From Effrenium voratum (taxonomy: Eukaryota; Sar; Dinophyceae; Suessiales; Symbiodiniaceae): a stretch of DNA of 64,000 nt. Numbering within the stretch: position 1 is the first letter of the stretch; every line of letters starts with the position of its first letter. This document shows positions 52,026 to 63,737 of this stretch, piece after piece. Where the stretch lies: contig CAUJNA010003238.1 of the NCBI GenBank assembly GCA_963377175.1, positions 658,645 to 722,644 of the forward strand, given 5' to 3'. Under the pieces are notes generated by a model, which was not told the origin of the DNA, made no database searches, and worked only from the letters and a program-made list of their open reading frames with translations. The position numbers and the translations under genes were made by a program.

Positions 52026-53445
52026 ATGTCATCCGATGGAGAAAGCTTCATGGAAGCCTATTCAAGTATGGCCAAAAATCCAGGCTATACGGAGGAAACA
52101 CTGAATTTATCGATGACCGCCAAGCAGCCGCCATCGTACGATGGAAAAGTCAGCTGGTTCAGGTATGAAGAACTCGTGGACGACTGGGTGACCATCACAA
52201 CGGTGGAAGCACCCAAGAGAGGACCTCTGCTCAAAAGCAGATTGACCGGAGATGCATATATGTACAAGGCAGTCCTCCAAAACGACCTTTTGCAAGATCC
52301 TGATGAAGGAGTCAACTATTTCAAGAACACGCTGAAGAAGTACTTTTTGAAAGGTGCGACCAACGTGTATCTGTACAGGCTCCTCAGTTTCTTCAATCAT
52401 CGAAGGCAGAACCTAGAGTTCCTCATTTTTACCTCAAAATTCGAAATCCTTCTTATGAGATTGAAGGCAGCATGGATGGACTTGATGCCCGTTTTCACGG
52501 CACAGTCCCCATCATTTCGACAGTCCGTACAGGACGCGAATGCAAGAACAATTGCTCGACATCAGCAAGCAGCCGGTGTTCGAGCACCGCCTCCAGCCCT
52601 GCTCAATGAGGACGATCCGACAGCCCTCAGACAGTATATCCAAGGAATGCAGGACAGACAGCGGGACGCATTTCCCTTCGGGGGTAATCTCATTGCACAG
52701 TTTTTCATTATTCAAAGTGAGCTGTCAGATCAGCAACGAGAGAGACTGACAAGTGCAATGTCACTGCGAAACATCTCACTAGAAAACTACTCCTATGAGA
52801 TGCTGAAGACGCACTACCATGAACTCTTCATCACGACGAGGACATCAATCATCAATCCAAGATCCATCCATCCGACCTCAAGGAGGCAACCGAAGCAACA
52901 CATTCTTCATCATCGAACAAGGTGAATACGAAGGAGAAGAAGGCTTCTGGGTTGCGGATGAAGAAGGACTTGAAGGATTCATGTCAAACAACGATGAGGA
53001 GACGTTCTGGGTCCTCGAGGAGAACGATGCGTTCATAGCAAGAAAAGTGTCGGGGCGGAACTTCAAGTTCAAGAAAAGAAAAGGAAAAGGAAAATCAGGA
53101 AACAAAAAGGGCAGTCACCAACGAGGTGGCTTTAAACCCTTCAGAAAAAGCGGTTCTGGCGGAAAGGCCAATATGGCCAACGAAAACTATGATCCCTACG
53201 ACCAGGCATATTGGGGAAAAGGCAAAGGAAAGAAGGGAAAGAAAAGAAAATCAAAATTCCAATATCCCTATGATGGAAACAAAGGTTATCCATCCTATGA
53301 GAGTGGAAAAGGAAAGAGCGGACAGGACAAAGGAAAATCCAAGACGTTCGCAGCCACCGCAGAGAAGACGGAGGAGCAGCCCGCCATCCAGCAGACTGCA
53401 CCATCCATAGAGCCTACCTATGCCGGTTGGACAGACCAACACTAA
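52026..53445 (+). pseudogene. gag: Copia-2 gag and basic region
   Basis: The capsid part starts at ATG 52026 and has PPSYDGKVSWFRYEELVDDW, VEAPKRGPLLKSRL and GVNYFKNTLKKYFLKGATNV, typical of dinoflagellate copia gag. The frame shifts near 52830. The next frame holds an acidic Glu/Trp stretch (EEGFWVADEEGLEGF) and a Lys/Gly-rich nucleic-acid-binding part to 53445. Confidence 0.85.
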
Positions 53446-53990
53446 AAAATCATGGACATGGAACGAACATGGCTGGTACTCATCCCATGAGACATCCAAC
53501 ACAGGACAAGCGCATCCTGGGAAAAAGGCCATCCACGAGAAGCTGATCCAATCAGATACAGTTTCAGAACACAATCTGTCCGTCACAACAAACCACCGCC
53601 TTCTGGCAACAAAGCTGATGGCGCCTGTCATCAACCCTCAGCACAACCCGACCTATGCGATTCTGGACAATGGATGTACCAGATCTATGGGCAGCTGGCA
53701 TGCAATCCAGACATCATCTCCTATGAGCACATCCCGGCCGAGACCAAGTTCACTTTTGCAAACGGGGAGACCGCCAGGGTAAATTGGACCCTGCATCTTC
53801 GATATCACACAACTCCTCCATGCAGTACAAACATCGACGTCCTTGAACAAGGAACTGCACCAATCCTTCTCAGCATCATCCAGATGCGGAACCTCTACAT
53901 GACCATCGAGCACCTCAATGTGACAAGATCACACGCAAGGCCTTTGGCATGAATCGTCAAGCAGTTTATCCGGCACAGGACATGCACTCG
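53420..53990 (+). pseudogene. pol: Copia-2 aspartic protease remnant
   Basis: After another frameshift, the active-site box AILDNGCTRSMGS lies at about 53655-53695, with the flanking HNPTYAILDNGC and, in a further frame, TKFTFANGETARV. The D-x-G-C-T-R form is usual in this copia lineage. Confidence 0.8.
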
Positions 53991-54013
53991 TCGATCTCGC
54001 TGGAGTCGCAAGA

Positions 54014-55795
54014 GTGAAGGCTCATGGAGAAATTGCTCACAAGGGCCTCATCAACTATGTCTATGATCTCACCAAGAGCGGAACTGTTTGTGCAGCAAAA
54101 TCACCCGAGACAAAGGAGGACCTAGCAACTCCTAAGATCATTGGGTCTCAAAAGCAGGACCATTGGATCCTTGACAAGAAGAACAAGCAGCTCATCCGCC
54201 CCGAAAGGCGCTGTTCACACCAAATGGAGCCAGGAATGTCCAATCAATCCTGATCACATTAGCCGAGAACGTACTACGGAAATCATTGATGCATCCGCAG
54301 GTGGAGATCCAGACATTTTAGAAGACAATTGGAGACTTACATCCCAGGCAAATAAACCGATGATTAACCTGTGGACAGGTAAGACCATTTTCACCTTCGC
54401 GGACAATTCGCTTAAGGACGAAGAAGCAGGTTCAGGATCTGCAGCAGACAGGATCATCGACAAGAGGGGCCGGTCGACTATTGAGCCAGATCCTTTCGCA
54501 CCATCCTCAGAAGAACCAACATCGCTTCCGCTTGCCCTAGGCAGAATACACAAGCGATTGTCAAATCCCGAAGAGTTGAAGAAACTCCACCTGCAGCATC
54601 ATCACATGACAACAGATCAATTTCGATTTAGAACCCGAGCACTTCATTTGCCGAAATCAACATTCGATCTGTTTGACAAGATCCGATTGGCAAAACATGC
54701 ACCATCACGAAGCAAAACAAGTGGACTTCGAGCGGACACCTTTGGTGACATGACATTCAATGATCAGTCAAGTTCCTCTTGGAACAGGAGAACACATCAT
54801 TGTTTTTGTCATCCTGGATGGAGCAACGACATTGCTCACTGCAGAGGCAGTGACAACTACGCAAGAAGCCGAGAACATCACTGTCCTCAGGAACTATTTT
54901 GACCAGTACCACTTGCAGCCCAAATCAGTTGTCGCAGATCAAGCCTTCATGACAGATACATGGGAACATTTCTATCAGTCCCTTGACATCACACCGATAC
55001 CCTTGGGACCGAATACACCATGGCCAAATCGAGCTGAAGCAGCAGTTCGACTCCTGAAGGCACAACTCAAGATCATGCTGAGTTCCATCAAAGCAGGTAC
55101 AGCACCTGCAACACTGAAGAAAGTGACACGTGAAGGCCGCTGCAACTGTCAGGAATCAGACCGTCACCTACGGGGGTGTAACACCATTGGAGCTCGCATT
55201 CGGAAGACGACCAGCAGATCTCATCCAACTCGATGTCGCAACACCAACTCAGTTGACGATTGACAGGAATGAAGAAGAGCTGACAGCCATCCAGATCAAG
55301 CAGCTGTCAAAGCAAGCTTTCCAAGAAGCACGTCAATCCGAAGACATCCGACGAGACCTTGCTCAAAATCTCCGAATGAGTTCAAAGCCTCTTCAGGTGA
55401 AGGACAAGGTATTCTACTGGCAGGAAGACAAATCCAAGATTCGTTCCGATGGAAGCAAGGGAGGAATATGGCTAAAAGGAAAGGTCATTTCCATTGAAGG
55501 AGCGATGGTAGGGACTCGACTCATCAAGGTTAACATGACGAAGCTCAGGAAGGATGAAACCATCCCTCCGGGCAAACCCGGAATTGATCTTCTATTACCA
55601 GAAGAGCGAGAATCCTTGCAGAAGGAGCAACCAGGCTCCTCTGCAGATACCAAGAAAAAGGAATCATCCGCACCAGCTCCTACACCAAGATCCTCAGTGC
55701 CATTACATATCGCGGGAAAAAACAACTCCAAAACCTGCAGTACCTCATCCAGCAGAGAACATGTTCGTCGAGGACCTCACATCCATTCCTGAACA
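54014..55795 (+). pseudogene. pol: Copia-2 integrase remnant
   Basis: The pre-integrase part has LHLQHHHMTTDQFRFRTRAL (about 54570-54640). The core shows FGDMTFND, then in other frames HIIVFVILDGATTLLTAEAV, VVADQAFMTD and PNRAEAAVRLL, giving the three acidic positions with the last two about 33 residues apart. The C-terminal part (55130-55792) contains TPLELAFGRRPADLIQLD and the Trp-rich VKDKVFYWQEDKSK fold. At least three frameshifts. Confidence 0.8.
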
Positions 55796-56385
55796 AGCAC
55801 ACTGGAATTGTGTACGTAAAGGAAAGATCCACGTTCTCGAGATCTTTGCAGGAAGTGCCAGATTCAGTCAATGCTGTGCACTATCAGGTCTTAAGGTTGG
55901 GACTCCCGTAGACATCGGCACAGGATTTGATGTAATGACATCCAAGGGACGACACAGGTCATGGAGATCATCAGGGAACAAGCACCTGATGTCATCCTTA
56001 TGGCACCGGTCTGTGGACCATGTCAAATATGCAGAACATCCAACAAGACCAACAAAAGGTTGGGGAAAAGCGGAGACGCTGTTGAATTTGTGGCATCCAT
56101 TGCGCGATATCAGTTGAAGCACAGAAGATACTTCATCATCGAAAATCCTCAGACATCCAGGATATGGTATCTGAAATGCATGCAACAATTGTTTTCAGAT
56201 CCATCCGTGACCTGGGGAGATTTTCATTTCTGTGCATACGGACTTAAAGGTGTAAGATTTTTTCCAGCTCAATCAAGCATGAACACCAACCCCTAGAGGG
56301 AAACGCTGGTACCTTCGGAAGCAGGACCAAACTGGCACAGGTGTATCCTTACGAGTTCTGTCAGGATCTCGCGCACAACACTTGC
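55790..56385 (+). pseudogene. Copia-2 cytosine-methyltransferase-like domain
   Basis: Inside the polyprotein, between integrase and RT, lies VLEIFAGSARFSQCCALSGL (S-adenosylmethionine-binding motif I, F-A-G). In the next frame come DVILMAPVCGPCQ (motif IV position with the Cys) and YFIIENPQTS (motif VI, E-N). It closes with HEHQPLEGNAGTFGSRTKLA. These correspond to C5 DNA methyltransferase motifs. Capture of such domains by Symbiodinium retrotransposons has been reported in the literature. Frameshifts near 55955 and 56280 disable this copy. The match is by motif order only; no profile search was possible. Confidence 0.7.
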
Positions 56386-57833
56386 AGGTGAAACTGCTTG
56401 ACAATGAGGTGTACCTCTTGGAGGACCTTTTTGAACCATTCACCATCAAGCAGGTTGATATCCTGAGAAGGGAGATGGAAGCCATTGACAAGGAGTTCAA
56501 CATGACCAGCAGCAGTCTTGCAGTCAGAATCCAAGACCTGCCGTTCAACAAGGATGTTCAACCACCTCAGACTGAAATCGATATCTTCAAGCAAGATCCT
56601 AATGACTGGCCATGTCAGAACATGTGGAATGGCTGAAAGAAGTTGAGACCATTGTGCATCTCATCCACTCAGTATGATGCATGCACCGCATACGTCCACA
56701 CAATTGGCATCAATATGCCTATTACGTCACCTCCGGACGATGCAATCATCCTTCTGGCAGCCTGATCAGCTGAATAGAATTTGGGTCTTGCCTGCATCAA
56801 AATGCAATTGGGAGAAGTATGATCCGAAGACTTGGCACGCTGTCATGTTTTCATCCGTTCATCAGTCGTTCACCGATGCGCCAGCCATCAGGCCGATGCC
56901 CATCGAGACGGATCCATTGGATCCAACGGATGCACCTCAACAACCTGACACGCAGCAGCCACCTGATCAACCGGACCATCCCATGCCTGGTCCAAGACCT
57001 CCGACGCCTCCGGACGAGAACATGTCAGATCCTCCTCCGGATCCTCCACATCAGCCTGATCATCCCATGCCGCCAGCACCACGCAGTGTGTCACCAGACA
57101 GTCCAGTGGATCCTCCACTACCGCCACAGTCTGGCGGGGGAGATGCAGCGCTTAAACGGCAAAAACCGTCCATTTCATCCTCAAGTGGACTCAATCGACT
57201 GGGGGGTGATGTCTCTTTGCCGTCACAGTCGCAATCATCTCAGCCAATTCTTCCGACTGTCGTGGTACCTTCACCACCTGCGATTCTTACAAATCCCGAA
57301 GCAGAAGATGAAGATCTTGAACTGCCAACACTTGCGCAAGAAGAAACAAGCGGCAGTCCATCAAAGAAGCAGAAGACTGGGAAGAAGAAGAAAAAAGAAG
57401 AAGCCAAATGACAATGATGAGTCACCTGGGCATTCTCCCGGACATGATCCTGCATCTTCATCCAATTATAATCCGAACAATCCAGCAAATTTGGAAGAGC
57501 TGATTCCTCATGTTCCAACCCCATCCGGCACAAAGAACCATGAGATACACTGACCAGGAAGATGGAGATTCAGAAGACTCTCAGAGGACCAGATCTTACG
57601 ATGATCACCAAGCTGATCTCGTTCTAGATGAAGCACATTGGTCACTCATGACAGCCGAACAGAAGATCTGTGCGAACACCGGGTCCTTTGCGGTTCCGAG
57701 AGATATCGAAGGTAACCCTGTCCTTCTTGGACGTGTGAAGGGGACCTTCAGCCCATCGCCCCGATGCGGATTCTCTCATCAGAAATACACAGATCAGATC
57801 AGAATCATGTTGACCAGTTATGCAAGAACATGA
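56386..57833 (+). pseudogene. Copia-2 linker between methyltransferase domain and RT
   Basis: It contains a coiled stretch (VDILRREMEAIDKEFNM), a short conserved block (WKKYDP-like WEKYDPKTWHAVMF), a long Pro/Gln/Asp-rich region (56900-57140) and a Lys-rich end (GKKKKKEEAK) with a stop at 57411. A further piece (LVLDEAHWSLMTAEQKI) follows in another frame. No enzyme motif. Confidence 0.65.
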
Positions 57834-59266
57834 CCGACGATGACCGTGCACTCTTAGTTCTGTATTCATCCAAGCAAGAATCCTTGAAGGCTTCATCCAC
57901 ATCCGCACTCATTGGCAAGAAGCGGAAGGAAGCTACAGCCACGGAAATAAGAGCTTATCAGAAGCAATTCCTAGAAGCCAAGCAGCTTGAGTGCAAATCA
58001 TGGCTTGACAATGAAGTGTTCGACTTAGTCGACACACGCAAGATTCAGGTCAGGAACTGGGTCACCGGTCGCTGGGTTCGAACCCTGAAGCGAGACAAGG
58101 ATGGTAACTTCCTGAAGACCAAGGCTCGCTGGGTCCTCCGAGGCTTCCAAGACAAGCAGAAGACTGATCAGCAGACAGACAGTCCTGCTGCATCCAGGAG
58201 TGGTTCCGCCTAGCAATCCAAGCAGCCTCAAATAGAGGCTGGAATATATTTCACATGGATTTGAAGACAGCATTTCTCCAAGGCGAAGCATACGATCAGT
58301 CTCGTGACATCATTTGTCAGATACCTCCTGAAATGGGATATCCACCACACATTGGAGCGCGCATGAAGAAGCCTGCCTACGGGCTGAATGACGCACCCCG
58401 CAGATGGTGGAACATCCTTGATTCGGCACTTCGTTCCTACGGACTGGCGCCAACCCGGGCAGACCGTTGTACATACGTGTACTATGGCAAGCAGCTTCCG
58501 AAGCCCGCGTTGATCTCGAAGGAGCAGTTGATTACCTCATGGATCCTGTTTCTGGTAACAATGCCAAGAATCGACATGTTCATGGAGCCCTGTCTCTTCA
58601 TGTAGATGATCTTCTTATGACGGGGGATGACGTGTTCGAGAAGGAAATCATGGGACGACTTCGGAAAGATTTTCAGGTTGGTTCCGAGGACAAAAATGAT
58701 TGCCTCTTCGTAGGACAGCGCATCCAATGGAAGCAAGATGACAAGCACGGTTGGTGCATCAATGTCCATCAGAATGTTGCCATCGACAAACACCTGAAAG
58801 ACGACACTCCTCTTACTCCACAAATGCATACTGCATACAGAAGTGTCCTAGGTCAGATCAACTGGTTACAGTCGCGAACGCAGTTCCACATTGGTTATCA
58901 ATTCTCCAGCTGTGCATCCAAGGCATCATCACCGACCATTGAGGACGTTCGCGCCATTAATAAGACAGTCAGAACCATCAAAAGCATCCCGCTTAGCATG
59001 AGATTCTGGCCCCTTCGTGGCAAGACACGCATAGTTGGCTATCCAGATGCGTCCTATCGCAACAACGAGGATAAGTCATCCCAACGTGCGCATGTTATCT
59101 TTCTTGCAGAACAAAGAGATCTTCGCCAGGGCTCATTGAACTCGAGAGGCTCACTGGTCGACTATGAGACGCACAAGATCACCGCCACAACCATGTCCAC
59201 TACTGTTGCAGAGTTGCACGGACAAATGCGTTGTTACGGTTCAGCATTATTTCTTCGCGGTCTCTC
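57834..59266 (+). pseudogene. pol: Copia-2 reverse transcriptase and truncated RNase H
   Basis: RT motifs in successive frames: RWVRTLKRDKDGNFLKTKAR, HMDLKTAFLQGEAYD, KKPAYGLNDAPRRWWNILDS and the active site LHVDDLLMTGDD (about 58597-58630). RNase H follows with IVGYPDASYRNNEDKSSQRA and [21 protein letters not shown]. The frame then runs straight into the CATC microsatellite, and the C-terminal third of RNase H is missing. Confidence 0.85.
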
Positions 59267-59400
59267 ATCCATCCATCCATCCATCCATCCATCCATCCAT
59301 CCAGCCGTCCCTCCATCCACCAGCCATGCATCCAGCCATCAAGCCATCTATCCATCCATCCATCCACCCACGATCCAGCCATCCATCCACCCACCATCGC
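59263..59400 (+). repeat. (CATC)n microsatellite truncating Copia-2
   Basis: CATCCATCCATC with GCCG, ACCA and CACG interruptions starts exactly where RNase H similarity ends. It may mark the break point of a deletion, or expansion after truncation. Confidence 0.9.
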
Positions 59401-59573
59401 GCATGGCTCGGTTTTTCCTAAGGGACTGTTGCTGGCACGCGAGGCCGGTGCGTGAAAATATCCTCAGCCACCCGGCTGACGGCATGCACCGAATGAGCGC
59501 AGAACCAACAACTGGACATTAAAAGCTGCATGTTTTCCCGAGAAAGGTGTCCCTATTATCGATTTCATCCAGC

Positions 59574-59642
59574 TCACAGGCCCACGGACATTGCCTGCTT
59601 TGCCAGATCAGCCTTTGCCATGTCCTGGAACTCCGCTGACCA
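59574..59642 (-). CDS. Terminal exon with stop codon
   Basis: After acceptor gcgatttgag the minus strand reads WSAEFQDMAKADLAKQAMSV and GL, then TGA at 59574-59576. The helical composition and the stop suggest the last exon of a gene whose body lies above 59.7 kb, perhaps with 60265-60572. Protein unknown. Confidence 0.55.
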   Translation of the reverse strand, partial: WSAEFQDMAKADLAKQAMSVGL

Positions 59643-60264
59643 CTCAAATCGCCCGCTTGGCGAAGACACGCAACATCAAGGTGCCTTTGATTTATTGAAT
59701 CTGGGTTTTGCAGAAGCAAGTGTCCACCGCGCTCGTAACTTGACCCGCAAAGAATTACATACTTTAAGAATCAACACAGGAGTTTTTTTTAGGTGACTCA
59801 AAACTTGCACGGTGCTCTCTGCAGAATAGCCGGAACTTTGGAACCCCAAAGCGAAGGCTGGGCATCTTGTTTAGTACGAGCTGAGAGCTGTCGGGCCCAG
59901 ACCTTGTTCCGCAAAGCCGAAGTCCCAATTGCAAAGAGACATAACGTAGAGCCCTCCTTCGCCAGCTTAGTGGGATTCACTTTTCGAGCCAGAGCGTAAA
60001 AAAGGCGAAAAGAACATCTTCTGATCAGTGGACACCTCTTGCCGTTTCATCCTCCTGCAAAACCTGTCTCAGTCGCAAGTCGGATTCCAACGAACTCCCG
60101 CCTTGGACGGTGAAGTTACTAAGTTTGGGGTTGCCTTTTGTCGGCTTGAGCCAAAGTCGCTGAGATCCGAGGTGGGTTCCTGGAGACGAGCCTGTCCACT
60201 CAATGTCAGTCAGATTTTGGTTTTGGCTCACCAAAACGCATCTCCCCAGAAACAAACAACACAC

Positions 60265-60572
60265 CCGCATTCTTCGGCATGCAAAACCCCATCAACTTGT
60301 TTTCGCTTTTGGCCACTCGCCGCTTTGCCTTGCGCTCTTTGCGCACAAGCGGCGGCGCTTGTAGCTGCGACGGTAACTCCGTCGTGGCCTGGCCAAAGCC
60401 CAAGTTGCCAGCTGCAAATGGCAAGATTTGGGTAACAGCCTGAAAGGTTTCGGCAACCAATGTGCGTAAATTCGGTTTGCAATCCAAGCAATAGAAGAGG
60501 GTTTGACAGATCTTGTTGAACGTGTCCCATACTCTTAGGTAAGTATAAGCAGGACGCAAGGGATCTTCCATG
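60265..60572 (-). CDS. Coding segment, possibly with start codon
   Basis: An ATG at 60570-60572 opens a frame reading MEDPLRPAYTYLRVWDTFNK and continuing for about 100 codons to FCMPKNA, ending at a GT donor near 60265. A good acceptor (gaaacctttcag) inside, at 60440, could instead make 60265-60439 a separate exon (AVTQILPFAAGNLGFGQATT, then a basic RKERKAKRRVAKSENK stretch). The ATG lies only two bases after the stop codon of the preceding exon. Family not recognised. Confidence 0.5.
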
Positions 60573-60573
60573 C

Positions 60574-60699
60574 TCAAAGCCCCAACTCCATGATTAGATC
60601 ATCTTGACAGCTCATTTTGCAATACTTCTCATAGGTGTGTGGGTGTGTGTTGGTAAGTACTAACTTGGCAAAGGCTTCAGGTATGGAAAACTGAATCAT
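60574..60699 (-). CDS. Terminal exon with stop codon
   Basis: Acceptor atggctcctttcag is followed by MIQFSIPEAFAKLVLTNTHP, then HTYEKYCKMSCQDDLIMELGL and TGA at 60574-60576, 41 codons, starting in phase 0. That phase fits the upstream exon at 61299-61367. Function unknown. Confidence 0.55.
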   Translation of the reverse strand: MIQFSIPEAFAKLVLTNTHPHTYEKYCKMSCQDDLIMELGL

Positions 60700-61298
60700 C
60701 TGAAAGGAGCCATGGATAATTCTCTTTGCAGGACATGGCAAACTGGGTGCGGCAACCGACAACTTTTCATGAGCAATCTTGTGGGGCCCGGCCCCGTGCT
60801 GTCTCCACAGACCAGCGGTGTCTCAATTTCGGTTTTCGACCCTTGTAGCAAAAGCGTCCCTGCTAGCAAAAGCGTAAAGGGAAGACATTTTGACACTTCT
60901 GTTTTCGGCCTTGCTAGCAGAAGCTAAGGGAAGGCATTTCGACACTAGGGCCCGAAAGCTTCAAAATGATCCTTGTTAGCCCTTTTTCGACCCTGCACGT
61001 AAAAGGAACACACTTTGGCACTTCGAGGAACCCGAAACCTCCAAAATGACCCCTGTTAGCCTTTTGCTAGGGCCCGAAACCTCCAAACATAGTGTCCTTT
61101 TCTATCAATTTCTTAGCAATCTTTAACATCATTACCTCGCACATGTGTCTTCATTGCTCCCTCTTTTCTGTCATTATTAGCAACTCTTTACTTGGCTTTA
61201 ATTCGTTCATACTCTAAATTGCCATGTTTCTTTTTAATTCATTCAATTCATTGACATCTGAAATAGCATCACTCCCCTCCAGGCCATGGCCCATCGGC

Positions 61299-61367
61299 CT
61301 CGACTGCGTCATCCAGAAAGATGAGGTCTCGAGGGAGTTGGGTGCGGAAGCAGAACCAGCAGAGGTA
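61299..61367 (-). CDS. Probable exon, 69 nt
   Basis: Acceptor ctgctgccattcaag, 23 codons reading YLCWFCFRTQLPRDLIFLDD and AVE, then a GC donor (gag/gc), phase 0 at both ends. The plus strand is also open here, but the minus reading has proper splice signals. Family not recognised. Confidence 0.5.
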
Positions 61368-62752
61368 CTTGAATGGCAGCAGCTCCTACGGCTAAAGCGA
61401 GGCTTCGCTTCGGTGAAACTCGGGAACTCGGCTTTCCAGTTTGGCCAAATCGGGGTAATTTTTTGGTGCTTTAAGCCATTTACCCTATACAAGAAGGGGT
61501 TCAAATCCAAATCCAACCCACCAACCCACCGATGGGACACCTGAAACTGTGTGGGCCAGAAAAACAAAGTCATATGGGCATGTGTAGGTAGGGATTTGGG
61601 TCCCAAAATGGTAGGCCGATTTAAAACCACCCCAAAAAGGGTCCCTCAAAAAACACACACACACACCATGCTTGTAAGGTCTTTACAATGCCGTACATGG
61701 GACTCACAAGAGGGCGGGTTGTCCCCCCATGGCAAACCCCGGTTCACCCCACGGAACGGTGACCCGCGTGGCCGACTGAACCCGGTTCAAATTCTGGCTG
61801 GTGTTGACGGGGTGCAACCCATTCAAATCCAAAGAACTCGTTGGGAGCACGCCCCATGTGATCCGGGTCCCTCTCAGGGTTTCCTGGGCATCATCTGTGC
61901 ACGAAAGAGCGACTCGACGTTCTCAGGCATAGCTTGGTTTTGACTTGAGAATTCCTAGCAACAAGCATGTATGCTCGTAATCAGAGAAAGAAAGATCGCC
62001 GACGGCATATCTTCCGCAAGCAAAAGCCCCAGGATCGAAACGCGGCGAGACGACAAATCCACAGCAATGCCATATCAAGAATATGTGAGACTGTCCGTCG
62101 TTCTGGAAGAGTGAGGTCACTCTGATTTGCCAAACGAAAACAGCATGGCTGGGCAAGACCTCTAGCAACTCAGTAGATAGTCGCTAAGCGCTCAACCACA
62201 AAACGGCGTGTGTGTTTTTTTTTGCAGCGGATACGATTTGCGTTTTGAACGGCGGCCCCGTTCTCCGGATCCTGTCCGGTCTTCCGCACGTGGACTCGGC
62301 GAGGGATTATGGCCTTCCAAGTAGGAGCACTCCGTTCAAGCAACCCGACAACCCAAAAGAAAGCCAATCTCACCAAAGGACAACATGATTATGGCCTTCC
62401 TGTTCAAGAAACCAAATGGACCCCAGAAAATCCATGGAGTGAACAGGGGCTTGCGTTTGCTGGCAGGAGTGTCGGGAAGGAGGCAGAACAGAGTCGAGCG
62501 AGGAGTGACTTCGTCTCTTCGCAGGCAACCGCTTTCAACCACTTCACACCGCTTTCCTATCCGAAGGCTTCTTGGAAGGTGCAACCGAAGTTCTTCGGCA
62601 ATGCACACGAGAGAGCATCACCTTCCACTGCAGTCCCTGGCCAATGGCTTCTCCAAAGGGGAACCCAGCTTCCATTTGGCAAACCCCCTTCACACGACCC
62701 CAACCCGTTTTTCTTACGCACAGAACACCGCAACATGGCCGCCACTCCCCGC
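61368..62752. other. No supported feature
   Basis: About 1.4 kb with open frames on both strands but no exon I can support with splice signals and composition. Confidence 0.5.
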
Positions 62753-62790
62753 CTGCACTCGTTGCATATCCAAGATCTCCCTCACAAACC
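62753..62790 (-). CDS. Possible exon, 38 nt
   Basis: Acceptor acctgcggccccag, reading FVREILDMQRVQ, then a GC donor (cag/gc). It is helix-like and vaguely similar to PPR helix B, but too short to classify. Confidence 0.35.
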
Positions 62791-63737
62791 CTGGGGCCGC
62801 AGGTTTGAAGCCGGATGGATACGGGTACCCCGACCTTCTTAGCTTGCTTCTGCACGGCTGATCCAAGCGACAGCATGAGACTGGAAGACGCAAACCGCTT
62901 TTCATCACCAATTTCCAGATCCAAACAGAGCCCAGCGCAATGATACAACATCCGCACCAAGAAAACAATCACCATATGCATGCGATGGTATTCCGCTTGT
63001 GTGGTGTGGGAGCAGCCTACGCCTGAGACTTAGAATAATAGAAAACAAGCAGCAACCAGATGTTGAGCATGGTACGGAAGACGTTCGACCACGCAAAAAC
63101 AGCGGCTTCATGTGCACGGTCGCGACGCAACATCTGAAATCGCGAGATACATACTGAAGTTGGAAAAAAAAACACTGGAGGGAACACGCTTTCAAAATCC
63201 AGCCCGGACCAACCTTAATCGAACCCTAAACCAACCGAAGCATTCTACGTTGCCTCAACTACCTGCCTTGGCGCTGTGCAATCAAAATCAACTCAGGACA
63301 GGTCTTTGCTTCCAACAGCGCCCCCCCAGGCATTCCGAACTAGCAAGCCATGTTGCAATGTGTTCCAACGATTCAATCCACTTCGGGCCCCAACTCCGAT
63401 ACATCGAGATCCCAAACATCAAACCAGAACTCAGCTTCGTGTTCTGTCCTTCGTCCAAGAAGGCTTCTGCACCGTCAGGTCACAGGATGTCACCACTCAG
63501 ATCAATTCACCGGTGGCTTCTGCCACTTTAGCCCTAGCACCAGAAACTCAGTTGCCCCAGAAATGAGAGGTTCAACCTCTGGGGACCTAAACATGGAACC
63601 ACGGGACAGACCAAAAGGTCGATCGCCTACATGGAGCACAGAGATGGGGAGCAGCATGGCGAAGGGCTTCCCACACTGTGCCAGCGCCCGCAGCACTTTC
63701 TCCTTTCAGGGGCCCAGAGTCGAAACAAAGATGCTGA

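Larger units (their letters stand above)
51987..59266 (+). mobile_element. Copia-2: decayed copia element with methyltransferase-like domain
   Basis: A second copia element carries, in order: primer site, gag, protease, integrase, methyltransferase-like domain, Pro-rich linker, RT and RNase H. More than ten frameshifts and several stops make it inactive. It ends inside RNase H at a CATC microsatellite (59263 onward), so the 3' part and 3' LTR are missing, and the 5' LTR cannot be delimited. Sequence and codon use are quite unlike Copia-1, so the two are different lineages. Confidence 0.9.

Noticed and set aside
60210..60240. Possible dinoflagellate spliced-leader relic (TTTTGGCTCA)
   Set aside because: Only ten bases resemble the 22-nt leader and the flanks do not match; no better copy was seen.
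61224..61544. Plus-strand frame KDEVSRELGAEAEPAEVLEW
   Set aside because: Protein-like, but the minus strand at the same place has matching acceptor, GC donor and phase; the plus reading has no convincing downstream donor.
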